Shown in pieces: positions 18,201 through 27,700 of a DNA stretch of 64,000 bases. Positions within the stretch are counted from its first letter, which is position 1. The number at the start of each line of letters is the position of its first letter. The notes beneath the pieces were generated by a model. That model was not told the DNA's origin and did no database searches. It saw only the letters and a list, made by a program, of their open reading frames with translations. The DNA lies in contig JAIPCF010000002.1 in NCBI GenBank assembly GCA_021738385.1, positions 21,360-85,359 on the forward strand, in the 5' to 3' direction. Source of the stretch: Sulfuritalea sp. (GTDB lineage Bacteria > Pseudomonadota > Gammaproteobacteria > Burkholderiales > Rhodocyclaceae). The position numbers and the translations under genes were made by a program.

Positions 18201-20821
18201 TTATTGGTCATGTCAATGACAATCAATGCAACTTCAGCACCTCGGTGACCGGGGGTCTGACCTGGAACGAGTCCTTCTGCGCTGACTCGAATCAGGGCGC
18301 CGATGAAATGGTCGGGGTGCACTATGCGGCGCAAGGTTCGGCAGGCTTGATCGGCCCGATTACCTTCACCCACCCCGGCAGCGACGATAACCGCGGCGTG
18401 CTGGTTGCGCTGCGCCCCGCGTCGTCAACCCCCCATCGCTACCGGGTCACCGTCGACCACGGCAACGGATCCAACGCCTATGTCACAGTCGATCGAGACA
18501 TTACAGGGCTTGGCACCAGTTACACCAACATTGTCCCAACCTACGATGCCAAGGCCTTTGGAACCCAAGCCGCCGTACCCCCCTACTGGCTGTTTTCATT
18601 CACCGGTTCGACCGGTGGCTTGGCCAACACTCACGAAATTGACAATCTCACGGTGTGTACCGATAAGCCGCTGGTGGTACCCGTGCTTGATCATGTCCGC
18701 ATTGTTCACGATGGTGCCGCGCTCACCTGCGCACCCGAAACCGTCACCATCAAAGCTTGCGCCAACGCCGCTTGCGACGCGCTGTACACCGGCAGCGTGA
18801 CAACGGATCTGACCAATATCGCTGGCGCAACCTGGTCACTCGATCCGGTTACGTTTTCTGGCGGTCAGACAAGCGTGACGCTGAGCAAGGCCACCACCGG
18901 CACTGTCACGCTGGGCGGTGCCGTGACGGCACCCAGCGTCATGGCGGCGGTGTGCTACAACGGCGCCACCAGCGGTGATTGCTCGCTGACCTACTCGTCG
19001 AACGCGTGCGCCTTCGATGCCGTGGAAGCCACACAAAACCCAAGCACACCCATCTTCACCAAACTGGCCGGAACACCGTTTACGGTAGACGTACTGGCGC
19101 TCACCGCCGGGGCCATCAATACCGGCTACACGGGTACAGTCACGGTGGATCTGGTGGACCAGAACGGCGTCGCCCCCGGCGCCTGCGGCACCACCTCGCT
19201 GGCCGTACCGACTTCGCCCGTGTCGCCTTATACATTTGTCGGCGGCGACAACGGACGCCGTACCTTCACCTTCAACTATGCCAACGCCGCGAGCGACGTT
19301 CGTGTGCGCATGGTCAGCGGCCCGACCACGGCGTGCTCGTCCGACAACTTTGCTATCCGGCCCACTGCCTTCACCGTGAGTTCGTCCAACGCCAATAACG
19401 GCGGTATCAGCGGCACACCCGTGGTCAAAGCCGGAGCCAATTTCACACTGGATGCCAATTCACTGACGGGTTACACCGGTACGGCACTGATCAATAGCAA
19501 CCGGATCCAGGCGCATGCCGGCGCGGCCCAGACCGGCACCCTGGGCGGCAGCTTCACAGCGGCAAGCCTGGGCACCAGCTGGATTTCCCGAGGGACAGCC
19601 TTCACCTATTCCGAAGTCGGCAGTTTCCGCTTCGCACCCTGGGGCATTTACGACGACGGTAGTTTCGCCACGGTCGATCGCAGCAAGCCGACGCCCGAGT
19701 GTTTTATCGACAACAAGGTCGGCACTGTGCTCGACCCGGCCGACCCCAATGTTCTGGACGGCAATGGCAAGTATGGCTGCTACTTCGGCAACACCGCTAC
19801 CACGGCTTACTTCGGTCGCTTTACACCGGACCATTTCGCAATCACCCCGGTCAGCGTCGTGCCGGGCTGCGGCACCTTCACCTATCTTGGCCAGGATGGC
19901 TTCACTACTCAATTCACATTGACGGCTCAAAACAGCGGCAATGCGACCACGCTCAATTACGTCGGGATTGGCGATTCATCGAGTTGGGCCAAGCTGCCAC
20001 TGACGGTCTGGGGCGCGGCGCCTGCTTCGGCCGGCAGCCCGGGTTTCGGTTTTTCGGTGAGTGCTTGGGCGCCCAGCCAACCGGCTGGCGCGGCGATCGC
20101 GGCCAGCGCCACATCGCCGACCGCAACCAACGCCAACACCTGGTTAGCCGGCACCACCACGGTGACGGCCAAGCACCAGATCACCCGATCCACCAACCCG
20201 GCGGTTCCAACCACAACCACCGTAAGCAGTTTGCCGGTGGATTCCGATGGCGTAACTGCCGCCGCCGCAGTATCGATCGGCATGCCAGTGCAGCGTTTCG
20301 GCGTGCTTCGGCTGGAAAACAGCTATGGTTCGGAACTGCTGCCGATCCGGGTAGGCGCGCGCAGTCTGTACTGCAACGCGGTCGGCGGTTCGGCGTGTAC
20401 CCAGTGGCTGCCCAATACCGCCGATAGCTGCACCAGCTTTACGCCCGCCATTGGCAGTCTTACGAATTATCTGGCGCCAGCCACAGTGAGCAACCCGCTT
20501 GCCGCCGCCAATTTCCGCATTACCGGCACCGATCCAAATACTGCGTCCGGCTCAACCGGAAACTGGATGGCAGTTGCGAATCCAACTACTTTGAATCAGG
20601 GGATAGGCAGCATCATTTTGAACCGGCCGTGCGTGGGCGGCCCCAGCCCAGCCTGCACCGCCGCGGTCGGCAGCGTCGATCTGACGCTTGATCTGAGCAC
20701 GAGCTTCCCCTGGCTCCAGGGCACCTGGACCAGCGCTGGTACCTGGAACGAAAACCCCACCGCAAGGCTGAAATTCGGCTCGCCCAAAGCGCCTTATATC
20801 TATCTGCGCGAAAGGTACTAG
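15284..20821 (+). CDS. mshQ: Giant exported MshQ-like protein (DUF6701) with split lectin-like domain
   Basis: The 1845-residue product starts at ATG 15284, with GGAG seven bases upstream, and has a long signal peptide ending AQGPAHA|AIT near residue 52. In order I see a beta-rich domain (about 53-275), Fn3-like and linker segments, an invasin-like Ig domain (about 545-646), the first half of a concanavalin/lectin-like domain (648-836), an inserted domain (about 836-1047) that resembles the N-terminal one, the second lectin half (1049-1133) and a C-terminal DUF6701 region. Low charge and high Thr/Ser/Ala/Gly fit a surface protein. It ends the mshCDOP operon, so it may be an adhesin at the pilus tip or surface. 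The domain borders are estimates. Confidence 0.82.
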   Translation: MKPFFLRIWPTTSSGFRQCAARAIAMLVHKNALLRTMFVVALLALAQGPAHAAITYVASASNPADNANLDQTTVAVTPPGGMVSGDLVVLIANAREAAMAMSISADGGQTWTAQAANTTRTSTQIFWARYNGTWAANPSVSFPGGANSTTVVMHVFRPTSSANFWALDVAQVNSDYPAPGGADNVTITGITTLTDGAVVLALWASTDNNTWALQTGGWANAGLTQYRNGDGSDASQSTAYKVMPVFGASGDVTNQQTANGGDQGNTSILAFKEIPSTTLATGTDPAAATIAPGAAATDVNLFTLQTSAGSEAVSSVTVNLSTNSGIALLAITNNANTVLGSTASPVAGANVIPVAGLTANTSATSFKVRVTPLSHAAMPAPPGAAYDITAPVTAWAGPNGHSGSDTNPNALTIDNLSPSGASATSGVSGNLQNTLSWTTSVSADFAPTTGSVLYRWAAGSAGAEVPAEGSTPVFGATNGTATVACVVTSAGSTALSRIDGPGSSSGECTTAALTAGQAYSYKVFQKDSRGNYGTGVSIGTFTPHGTVSAATSTVVAAPTSIEADGYTTSTVTVTLKDGGSIPVPGKTVTLSKSAGSSVIAPASSVTNASGVASFTVKNSTVEGPITYTATDTTDAIVITQTAQVTFTAPSLCFTDNFNRATLLETLNWTRTKSAGTTYDAEIVNNRLRLTDNATGRSTAVHLKRLFPGAGNKVIAEFDFYAYDGTGADGVVMTLSDSAIAPVSGAFGGSLGYAQKSNPGSDCTVPGGCPGFAGGWLGVGLDEYGNFSNPTEGRVDGPGFQANSVTIRGSGSGQSGYNYHTRQGPLVPPIDRGSITHVGAGTQDQANGGNVTPSLPAHQTDDLLLCAVTSNDNTAHSVATSGWAQVYQIAQGAGNQPRSSLFYKRALSGAEAAPTITHTGGGGIVAACTAFRGVNTTTPFDVAYAGTHYADTTNNSNTTSGSLTTVNSGATILFIGHVNDNQCNFSTSVTGGLTWNESFCADSNQGADEMVGVHYAAQGSAGLIGPITFTHPGSDDNRGVLVALRPASSTPHRYRVTVDHGNGSNAYVTVDRDITGLGTSYTNIVPTYDAKAFGTQAAVPPYWLFSFTGSTGGLANTHEIDNLTVCTDKPLVVPVLDHVRIVHDGAALTCAPETVTIKACANAACDALYTGSVTTDLTNIAGATWSLDPVTFSGGQTSVTLSKATTGTVTLGGAVTAPSVMAAVCYNGATSGDCSLTYSSNACAFDAVEATQNPSTPIFTKLAGTPFTVDVLALTAGAINTGYTGTVTVDLVDQNGVAPGACGTTSLAVPTSPVSPYTFVGGDNGRRTFTFNYANAASDVRVRMVSGPTTACSSDNFAIRPTAFTVSSSNANNGGISGTPVVKAGANFTLDANSLTGYTGTALINSNRIQAHAGAAQTGTLGGSFTAASLGTSWISRGTAFTYSEVGSFRFAPWGIYDDGSFATVDRSKPTPECFIDNKVGTVLDPADPNVLDGNGKYGCYFGNTATTAYFGRFTPDHFAITPVSVVPGCGTFTYLGQDGFTTQFTLTAQNSGNATTLNYVGIGDSSSWAKLPLTVWGAAPASAGSPGFGFSVSAWAPSQPAGAAIAASATSPTATNANTWLAGTTTVTAKHQITRSTNPAVPTTTTVSSLPVDSDGVTAAAAVSIGMPVQRFGVLRLENSYGSELLPIRVGARSLYCNAVGGSACTQWLPNTADSCTSFTPAIGSLTNYLAPATVSNPLAAANFRITGTDPNTASGSTGNWMAVANPTTLNQGIGSIILNRPCVGGPSPACTAAVGSVDLTLDLSTSFPWLQGTWTSAGTWNENPTARLKFGSPKAPYIYLRERY

Positions 20822-21302
20822 GCGCTGAGATCTGAAAAGTCGGTTCTGGTGACACGGCGAGGGAGTTCTAGGTAGCCCAATTTCATTTGTCAGAGCCAAT
20901 AAACCGGCCGGCAACAAGCAACTGCGCAGGCTTACCGTGTCAAAACAGCGTTCGTCGCCTTATCCCGCCCGTTCGTCAGCCACAGATAGCGCTCGCTCTT
21001 TCAAAAGGCTATCGTGTGATCAAGCAATTTGAATTGTATTGTCGCCATGACTGATACCGTGACCACTTTACCTGTTGGGCCGGCAAATTTGCACCGAGCA
21101 AACCTAGTTTGTGCAGAGAGTACGGGCGATAAAGTAAAGTACGCATTTAGAGCTTCTCCTTGCAGGGTCTGGATGCGTGAGTTTGTACCCGGTATGCAGC
21201 GAGAATGTCTTCAGGGGGCTGGAGTATGGACTCGGCAAGAGCCATAACCCAAGCTAGTTTCAGGACACACAAGCCGCATGCCGGTTACACAAAGGAATCG
21301 AG
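20822..21302. other. Intergenic region before the pilin operon
   Basis: This 481-base stretch separates the mshQ-like gene from the minor-pilin operon. I looked for sigma-54 (GG-N10-GC) and sigma-70 promoters, hairpins and small genes and found nothing convincing. A 72-codon open frame at 21029-21247 lacks a ribosome site and protein-like composition. One copy of the recurrent 9-mer AAAAGTCGG occurs at about 20835. A promoter for the pilin operon presumably lies here. Confidence 0.5.
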
Positions 21303-21773
21303 ATGAATCAGCGCCACCACAAAACTTTTCGCACCTCGCCGCGCGGCTTCACGCTGATAGAGCTGATGATCGTGGTTGCAATCATCGGCGTTCTCGCCGC
21401 GATTGCGTTGCCCAACTACAACAACTACATCACGCGCAGCAAAATCACCGAGGCGGTTTCTAGCCTGTCGGATGCAAGGGTGCGAATGGAACAGTACTTC
21501 CAGGACAACCGCTTTTACAACACTGATGGCTCGGCCTCAGCCACCTGTGCCGCATCGGTTACCGTCGCTGCAACCAATAATTTCACCTTCGCATGTGTCG
21601 CTTCGAGCAGTGGCCAGGCCTATACCTGGACGGCAACCGGGATCAGTTCGATGACGGACTTTACCTACACCATCAATCAGGCGAACACGCGTACCACGAC
21701 CATCGGCGTAAATGCCGTATGGCCCGCCGCCGCAGCGAACTGCTGGATAACTAACGACAGCGGAAACTGTTAA
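21303..21773 (+). CDS. Type IV pilin (PilE-like minor pilin)
   Basis: The 156-residue protein has a 15-residue leader, cleavage site G15|F16, and the canonical [20 protein letters not shown] with Glu5. The segment [20 protein letters not shown] and the C-terminal cysteine pair (W-I-T-N-D-S-G-N-C end) match PilE-type minor pilins found with pilY1 in Beta- and Gammaproteobacteria. The ribosome site is weak (AAGGAATCGAG ahead of ATG). It leads a co-directional set fimT-pilV-pilW-pilX-pilY1. In Pseudomonas the pilE gene comes last; here the pilin is first. It could instead be a major pilin, but the gene setting favours a minor one. Confidence 0.85.
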   Translation: MNQRHHKTFRTSPRGFTLIELMIVVAIIGVLAAIALPNYNNYITRSKITEAVSSLSDARVRMEQYFQDNRFYNTDGSASATCAASVTVAATNNFTFACVASSSGQAYTWTATGISSMTDFTYTINQANTRTTTIGVNAVWPAAAANCWITNDSGNC

Positions 21774-21777
21774 ACCC

Positions 21778-22425
21778 ATGAACACATCGCACCGCGGCTT
21801 TTCTCTCATTGAACTGATTATCGCGGTCGCGATCATGGGGATTCTGCTTTCCCTCGCATTGCCCAGCTTTTCGACCTATTTGCGCAACGTCAAATTGCGC
21901 TCGGCGGCCGAGGTTTTTCTCTCGGGCATCCAGTTGGCAAGGTCGGAGGCTGTGCGCATGAATACCAACGTCGAGTTTCTGCTGACCACCACCGACCCGC
22001 TGCCCGCAAATGTCGGGACGGCGGCGGCTTCCACCGCAGGGCGCAACTGGATGGTTCGTACCGCCGACCTTGTCACCTTTATCGACGGAAAATTTGGCGT
22101 TGAAGGTTCGGGTAGTGCGACCACTGCGGGTATCTCGGTCAGGATCAACGACACCGATCCGCCCGCCAATACCGATCCCGACCCACCACCGGCTACGCCC
22201 GTAGCGAGCATCGTGTTCAATGGATTGGGTCGAACCACTCTGGCTGCGACCGCCAACTTCAAGTTCAACGACCCGGTTGCCGGGCGTTGCGTCACCGATC
22301 CAGGGCCACCGGCGGGAACGGTGCGATGTCTGCGCGTGGCAGTAGCCGTCGGCGGGCAGGCCCGGATTTGCGACCCGGCAGTCACGGCCGCCATGACCGC
22401 TGCCGGCGATTCGAGGGGATGCTGA
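21778..22425 (+). CDS. fimT: Minor pilin FimT/FimU (GspH family)
   Basis: This 215-residue prepilin has cleavage site G7|F8 followed by SLIELIIAVAIMGILLSLAL. The LPSFSTYLRNVKLRSAAEVF and GIQLARSEAVRMNTNVE segments are diagnostic of the FimT/GspH family. It is slightly longer than usual because of a proline-rich loop (NDTDPPANTDPDPPPATP) near residues 122-140. It starts five bases after the pilin gene and shares one base with pilV (TGATG). FimT-type pilins prime pilus assembly and, in some naturally competent species, bind DNA. Confidence 0.87.
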   Translation: MNTSHRGFSLIELIIAVAIMGILLSLALPSFSTYLRNVKLRSAAEVFLSGIQLARSEAVRMNTNVEFLLTTTDPLPANVGTAAASTAGRNWMVRTADLVTFIDGKFGVEGSGSATTAGISVRINDTDPPANTDPDPPPATPVASIVFNGLGRTTLAATANFKFNDPVAGRCVTDPGPPAGTVRCLRVAVAVGGQARICDPAVTAAMTAAGDSRGC

Positions 22426-22949
22426 TGTCCAGAAACAGCCAACGAGGCTCGTTCATGCTTGAAGCCCTGATCGGGATGATCATTTTCTTTATGGGTGTCT
22501 TGACCATGATTGCACTTCAGGCCAACTCGATCGCGATTCAGGCAGATGCTCAATACAGGGTTGAGGCAAGCAACCTGGCTGACCAAATACTCGGTCAGAT
22601 CAACCTGAATGCACGCGACAATACCGGCGCCGTTGTGGCGGCGACGCTTGCCGGTTTCAGCCATCAGGCGACCGGCAGCACCACCACCTGCCGCCTGGCA
22701 TCTACCGATGCCAGCGCCAATACCGACTGCTGCAACTTCAGCGGCGCCGCTTCGGCCAATGCCCTGGTCACCTCCTGGGTCGCCGACGTTTCAACCAATG
22801 CCGCCACGCGCCTGCCCGGATCGACCGCCGCACGCCAGCAAATCGTCGTCAATGCCGGCACGTCCAATCAGGTGACTGTCACCATCTGCTGGCAGGGCCC
22901 GAATGACGCGCGGCCGCGTTTCCACCGAATCATCGGCTACGTCAATTGA
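22425..22949 (+). CDS. pilV: Type IV pilus minor pilin PilV
   Basis: The 174-residue protein begins with leader MSRNSQRG and an unusual cleavage context G8|S9-F-M-L-E, keeping Glu at position 5, then ALIGMIIFFMGVLTMIALQA, which is the PilV signature. I chose ATG 22425 because GAGGGG lies six bases upstream and the start overlaps the fimT stop by one base; ATG 22419 is possible. A cysteine-rich segment (TTTCRL, NTDCCNF) lies mid-protein. PilV is a minor pilin of the priming complex with PilW, PilX and PilY1. Confidence 0.87.
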   Translation: MSRNSQRGSFMLEALIGMIIFFMGVLTMIALQANSIAIQADAQYRVEASNLADQILGQINLNARDNTGAVVAATLAGFSHQATGSTTTCRLASTDASANTDCCNFSGAASANALVTSWVADVSTNAATRLPGSTAARQQIVVNAGTSNQVTVTICWQGPNDARPRFHRIIGYVN

Positions 22950-22951
22950 TC

Positions 22952-24103
22952 ATGACGCCACATTCATTTCAGCGACGCAATAGCGGGTTCACCCTGGTCG
23001 AAGTGCTGGTCGGCATGGCCATTGCCATGATCGGCATGGTCATGATGTTCCAGACCATGAGCACATGGGAGTCTCGCAAACGTACAACGTCCTCCGGCAG
23101 CGACGCACAAATTTCCGGCAGCATCGGCATGTTCATGCTCGAGCGCGATCTCAAGCTGGCCGGCTATGGCTTTGGCAATTCGACAGCCCTGGGTTGTACG
23201 GTCTCGGCCTATGACAGCGCCCGCACGGCACCGGGAACGTTTACATTCACAATGGCTCCCGTATTGATTACCGACGCGGCGGGCGGTGCTCCGGATACCC
23301 TCTCCGTGCTGTATGGCTCCGGCACCCTGATGTCGTCGGCCCAGACATTCGAAAGCTTGACGACTACAGCAATCAAGCTGAACACGCGCACCGGAATGCG
23401 TACCGGTGACCTGATGATCGCGGCCGACACCGGTAACTTGCTTTGTGGGCTGTTTGAGGTCACCGGTAACACCAATGCCGATGGACTGAGCATTGATCAC
23501 GGCACGGGCGCCTATACCAATTACACCAACAACCAGAATGTCAGCGCCACCACCAGCCTTTCAGGCACCGCACTGACCACTTTGCAGGCCGGCTTCGTCA
23601 ATAACAGCGGCAGCGCCCGCTTCAATAACGGCACGGTCAAGACCGTTGGCAGCGTCGGTTCGGCATTCAATCTGGGAACCTACCCCCGATTGAATGTCTG
23701 GCAGATTACCAATGGGCGCTATCTCACCGTCTCCAATACGCTGGAAAACCAGACAACCGCGACTGAGGTCGTTGAAGGCATCGTCAACCTGCAGGCCCAA
23801 TACGGTGTGGACGCAGACAATGATGGCGTAGTGGCCGCAGGCGAATGGTCGGCTGCGGCTCCGGCAGCATGGACACGATTGCGCTCCATCCGTGTTGGCC
23901 TGCTGGCGCGCAGCCAGCAATTTGAAAACACCGCCGTGACGGCGACCTTGCCAGCCTGGGCGGGAGGCGCATTCACCATGACCAATCTCGACGGCACCGC
24001 CGATTCCGGGGCCGGCAGCCTGGGCCCCAACAACTGGCGCAACTATCGTTACCGCGTCTATGACGTGGTGATTCCACTGCGAAATATGCTCTGGGGGCTA
24101 TGA
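22952..24103 (+). CDS. pilW: Type IV pilus minor pilin PilW
   Basis: The 383-residue prepilin has cleavage site G12|F13 and TLVEVLVGMAIAMIGMVMMF. PilW features include DAQISGSIGMFMLERDLKLAGYG, here written as GSIGMFMLERDLKLAGYGFG near residue 50, and a C-terminal NWRNYRYRVYDVVIPLRNML end. I prefer ATG 22952, two bases after the pilV stop, over an overlapping TTG at 22946. No clear ribosome site is present, so it may depend on coupling. Length is normal for the family. Confidence 0.88.
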   Translation: MTPHSFQRRNSGFTLVEVLVGMAIAMIGMVMMFQTMSTWESRKRTTSSGSDAQISGSIGMFMLERDLKLAGYGFGNSTALGCTVSAYDSARTAPGTFTFTMAPVLITDAAGGAPDTLSVLYGSGTLMSSAQTFESLTTTAIKLNTRTGMRTGDLMIAADTGNLLCGLFEVTGNTNADGLSIDHGTGAYTNYTNNQNVSATTSLSGTALTTLQAGFVNNSGSARFNNGTVKTVGSVGSAFNLGTYPRLNVWQITNGRYLTVSNTLENQTTATEVVEGIVNLQAQYGVDADNDGVVAAGEWSAAAPAAWTRLRSIRVGLLARSQQFENTAVTATLPAWAGGAFTMTNLDGTADSGAGSLGPNNWRNYRYRVYDVVIPLRNMLWGL

Positions 24104-24104
24104 A

Positions 24105-24764
24105 TTGAAGCGCAAAGCAAACCTCTCGTCAGTCACATCCGGCAAACAGCGCGGGGTCGTGCTGCTGCTGGCGCTGATCATGATGATCGCCATGACCATG
24201 GCCGGTATAGCGCTGTATCGTCAGATTGGTACCGGCCTGATCATTTCGCGCAATCTGGGTTTCAAGCGCACCGCGTCCGTGGCGGCGGATCGAGGGCTCG
24301 AATCCGCCCGCACCTGGCTGGTCAGCCAGAGCTCATCCACGCTTGAGCAGGGGAGCAGCGCCAACTGGTATTTTCCCGGCTGGTGCAATACGACCCTGAG
24401 TGCTTCCAATGTGCCCGATGCCAACAATGACGGCCTGGCGGACGATTGCGGTGACACGCCCGCCCCCTCGGAATTCGATCCAATTAACTACAACTGGACC
24501 AATTCGGTCCAGGCGACGGCCAACGATGGCGCTGGCAACGAGGTTCGCTATGTCATTCACCGACTATGCGAAACCCCCGGTGCGATCAATATCGCTTCCC
24601 AGCAATGCGTGACCATCGGGTCATCCTCCAGCGGCGGCTCCAAGGGCGCCGCCGCCTACGGTACCCAGGCACTGGCCAATACCTCGCAGCCCTATTTCCG
24701 CATTACATCGCGCGTCCTGGGGCCGACCAACACGGTGGTCTTTACCCAGGCCATCCTGTACTGA
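24105..24764 (+). CDS. pilX: Type IV pilus minor pilin PilX
   Basis: This 219-residue protein has the PilX N-terminus KQRGVVLLLALIMMIAMTMA with a glycine before the hydrophobic helix and no Glu5. The following RNLGFKRTASVAADRGLESA segment is typical. The only in-frame start is TTG at 24105, one base after the pilW stop; GGGGG about nine bases upstream could serve as ribosome site. A cysteine-containing C-terminal domain follows. PilX acts with PilV, PilW and PilY1 at the pilus tip. Confidence 0.86.
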   Translation: MKRKANLSSVTSGKQRGVVLLLALIMMIAMTMAGIALYRQIGTGLIISRNLGFKRTASVAADRGLESARTWLVSQSSSTLEQGSSANWYFPGWCNTTLSASNVPDANNDGLADDCGDTPAPSEFDPINYNWTNSVQATANDGAGNEVRYVIHRLCETPGAINIASQQCVTIGSSSSGGSKGAAAYGTQALANTSQPYFRITSRVLGPTNTVVFTQAILY

Positions 24765-24778
24765 CAAGGAGAACAGCA

Positions 24779-27700
24779 ATGTTCCAGTCCACTGTAACTC
24801 GTCCACGCTTGATTGCCTTGCTGGCTACCGCGCTACTGCTACCCAGTCCGGGCTTCGCCGGCTTGGCTGACCTTTCCGACAACCCCTTGTCCAGCGCAAC
24901 GACATCCCAGGTCAAGCCCAATATCCTGTTTGTACTCGACGACTCGGGATCCATGGGCTGGGATTTCATGCCGGATAACATGTCCAGCAGCACCATCGGG
25001 CGTCGCAACCATCAATGTAACTTGGTGTATTACAACCCCGGCGTCGTCTACGTCGTACCCAAGACCAGTACCGGCGATGCCGTCAACTCGGGCACGCCGA
25101 GCAGTTTCAGCGCGGCCTACAACGCAGGGTTTCACAGTTATAGCAGCGAATCCAGTTCCACGAGCAATCTGATCACCAGTTTCAGAGCCCATTCAGGCGA
25201 TACATCCCAGCCTGCCTATTACTGGAAGTACCTGGGCTCAACCACCCTGGTTCCCAATGCAGGCGACTGCAACAAGTCGCTCAGCAGCAGTTCCGACTCA
25301 ACCACTAACGAATATTGTACGGATGGCACCCGGACCACGACCACCTGTGCCGCCGCTGGCAAGACCGCGCTGTGGCGCAAAATCATTGTCAGTTCGACCT
25401 CCGGCCCGGCCACGGCGGACATCAACGGCGACGGCAGCACCAACGCCAGCGACCAGGACGAACAGTTAAACTTTGCCAACTGGTACAGCTATTACAGCGA
25501 TCGCCTGAAAATGATGAAATCCGCGACCGGACGCGCCTTTGTCGGCATGTCGGATTCCAAGCGGATCGGATTCATTACCATCAACCCGAATAGCCCGGTC
25601 AGCTCGAGCAAATATCTGGCCATTGCCGATTTTGACACCACGCAAAAGGCCAACTGGTTCGACAAGCTGTATTCCCAGGGCACCAATGGCTCGACCCCGC
25701 TGCGCCAGGCGCTGTCGCGCGCCGGCCGCCATTTTGCCGCAAAGACCAATGGAATCAACAGCGGCATGAGCGGCGACCCGGTGCAGTATTCCTGCCAGCA
25801 GAATTTCGCCATTCTGACCACAGACGGTTACTGGAACGGCGCCGGCGGCGAGCAGCTCGACGGCACAACCGATATCGTCAACCACGACGGAAATATTTCC
25901 GAACTGGATATCTACCGCCCCAGCGGCAGTAAATTCGTGATGGCGCCGCGGCCGATCTATGACGGTGGCAGCACGCTATACACCTATAACACAGCCGCCA
26001 ACACCTACCAAACGGCAACCTGCACCTATAGTACCCAAGCCCAACAGCGTACCCGTCAATATCAAACCTGCTCGTCGACCAGCAGCGGATTGCAGGCGCG
26101 AACGTCGACCAATAGCGGCGGTAGTTGGACCGGATGGTCCGACTATCCAAGCACGACATGCGAAGACGACGCAGAAGGCTCCAGTCAAAGAGAGTGTCGC
26201 TATGGCACAGTGACGCACCGGCGGAAATCCAGCAGTGGCGGAAGCTGGTATTCCACGTCATCGTGCTCCTTTGACAACTCGGGAGGCTCACGATACGAAT
26301 GTCGACGGGTTTCGTCGAATTTGAATTGCGTGGGCACGTGGTCTGACAGCCAGTGCACCAATACCGACCCGAGCACAGAACCGCTGTGCCGGTCGTCAGC
26401 TGGAGCGTGGTCCAATGTTGCATCCTGCACGGCGGCGGCGCAGAACGCCAGCGGTGTCGCCACAGAATGCCAGACGGTGACCACCCCGGGTTTCAAGCTT
26501 CAGGTTGGAGAAAAAGTCACCTCCAGAGACTACACCGGCCCCGGCGGAACCGGAACCGCGCTCGGCTCTGCCAGTTCGAGCACCAGCAACTGGACCGACA
26601 AAACCCCCGTTACCTGCTACGCAACGGCACCGAGCTTGCCCGCCGATGTCGCCATCACGGGCGGCGGACCACCGACGCCACCCGCCAATTGCGCCAGCGG
26701 CTCCCAGGTCTGGCCCTGCGACATCTATTCTTCCGGTAGCGGTGTCAACGCCAGTGTTTCCGGTGCGGTGTGGACCGCGCCCGGTGCCGACCCGACCGTC
26801 GATCCTGCCACGGCGACTTACACCACGTCAGCGGCCCATTCCTTCCTGGCCGGACATACGGTAACCATCACCAGCGTCAGCCCCTCGGGTTACCGGGGCA
26901 CTTTCGAGATCGTCGACGTGCCGGACTCGACCCACTTCAAGGTCAACCTGCCGTCGGATCCCGGCGCCTATTCCTCGTCCGGAACGGCAACTCTGTATGG
27001 CGGCAGCACCAACTCGCTCTCCGACGTTGCCCAGTATTACTACAAGACCGATTTGCGCAATTCGGGACTTTCGAACTGCACCGGCGCGCTGGGGATAGAC
27101 GTTTGCTCGGACAACGTGCCGGCGACCGGCGACGGCGCCGAGGATGACCGCGCAAGCTGGCAGCACATGACCACCTTTACCATGGGCCTGGGCCTGACGG
27201 GAACGGTGGTTTATTCGAAAAACTACAAGACCGACGAGTGCCAGGCGGTCGCGATCGCCAGCGGCAGTTGGAGTTCGAACGTGGTGACCATGACGACTTC
27301 AGCCGCACACGGCTTCTACGTCAATGAGTCGATCACCATTGCCGGTGGCAACTTCGCCGGCTATCGGGGGCAATTCCGCATTGCCAGCGTGCCGAGCACC
27401 ACCAGCTTCACCTACAGCCTGTCTTCCAACCCCGGTGGCGTTTTCGGCACTGGAACGGTCACCGCCTGCCCGGATTTTGCACGCATTCGCAGCGGCAACC
27501 TGAATTGGCCGGTGCCCTATGCGGACAGCGCCACGGCGCTTGACGACCTCTGGCATGCCGCGGTAGACGGTCGTGGCCAGTATTTCAGCGCCGGCGATCC
27601 GGAAACCGTGGTCACCAGCCTGACCAATGCGCTGGCGGGCATCAACGCTCGTGTCGCGGCGGCGGCGGCTGCGGCGACCTCCAACCTGGAGCCGGTCGCC

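Noticed and set aside
21029..21247. 72-codon open frame in the gap before the pilin operon
   Set aside because: No ribosome site, no family resemblance and irregular composition.
20822..21302. Possible sigma-54 promoter for the pilin operon
   Set aside because: GGCAAATTTGC near 21082 has GG and GC at the wrong spacing; no other candidate was found.
24566..24778. Longer PilY1 reading starting inside pilX
   Set aside because: The ATG at 24779 has AAGGAG at ideal spacing and starts a clear signal peptide; the longer form would bury it.
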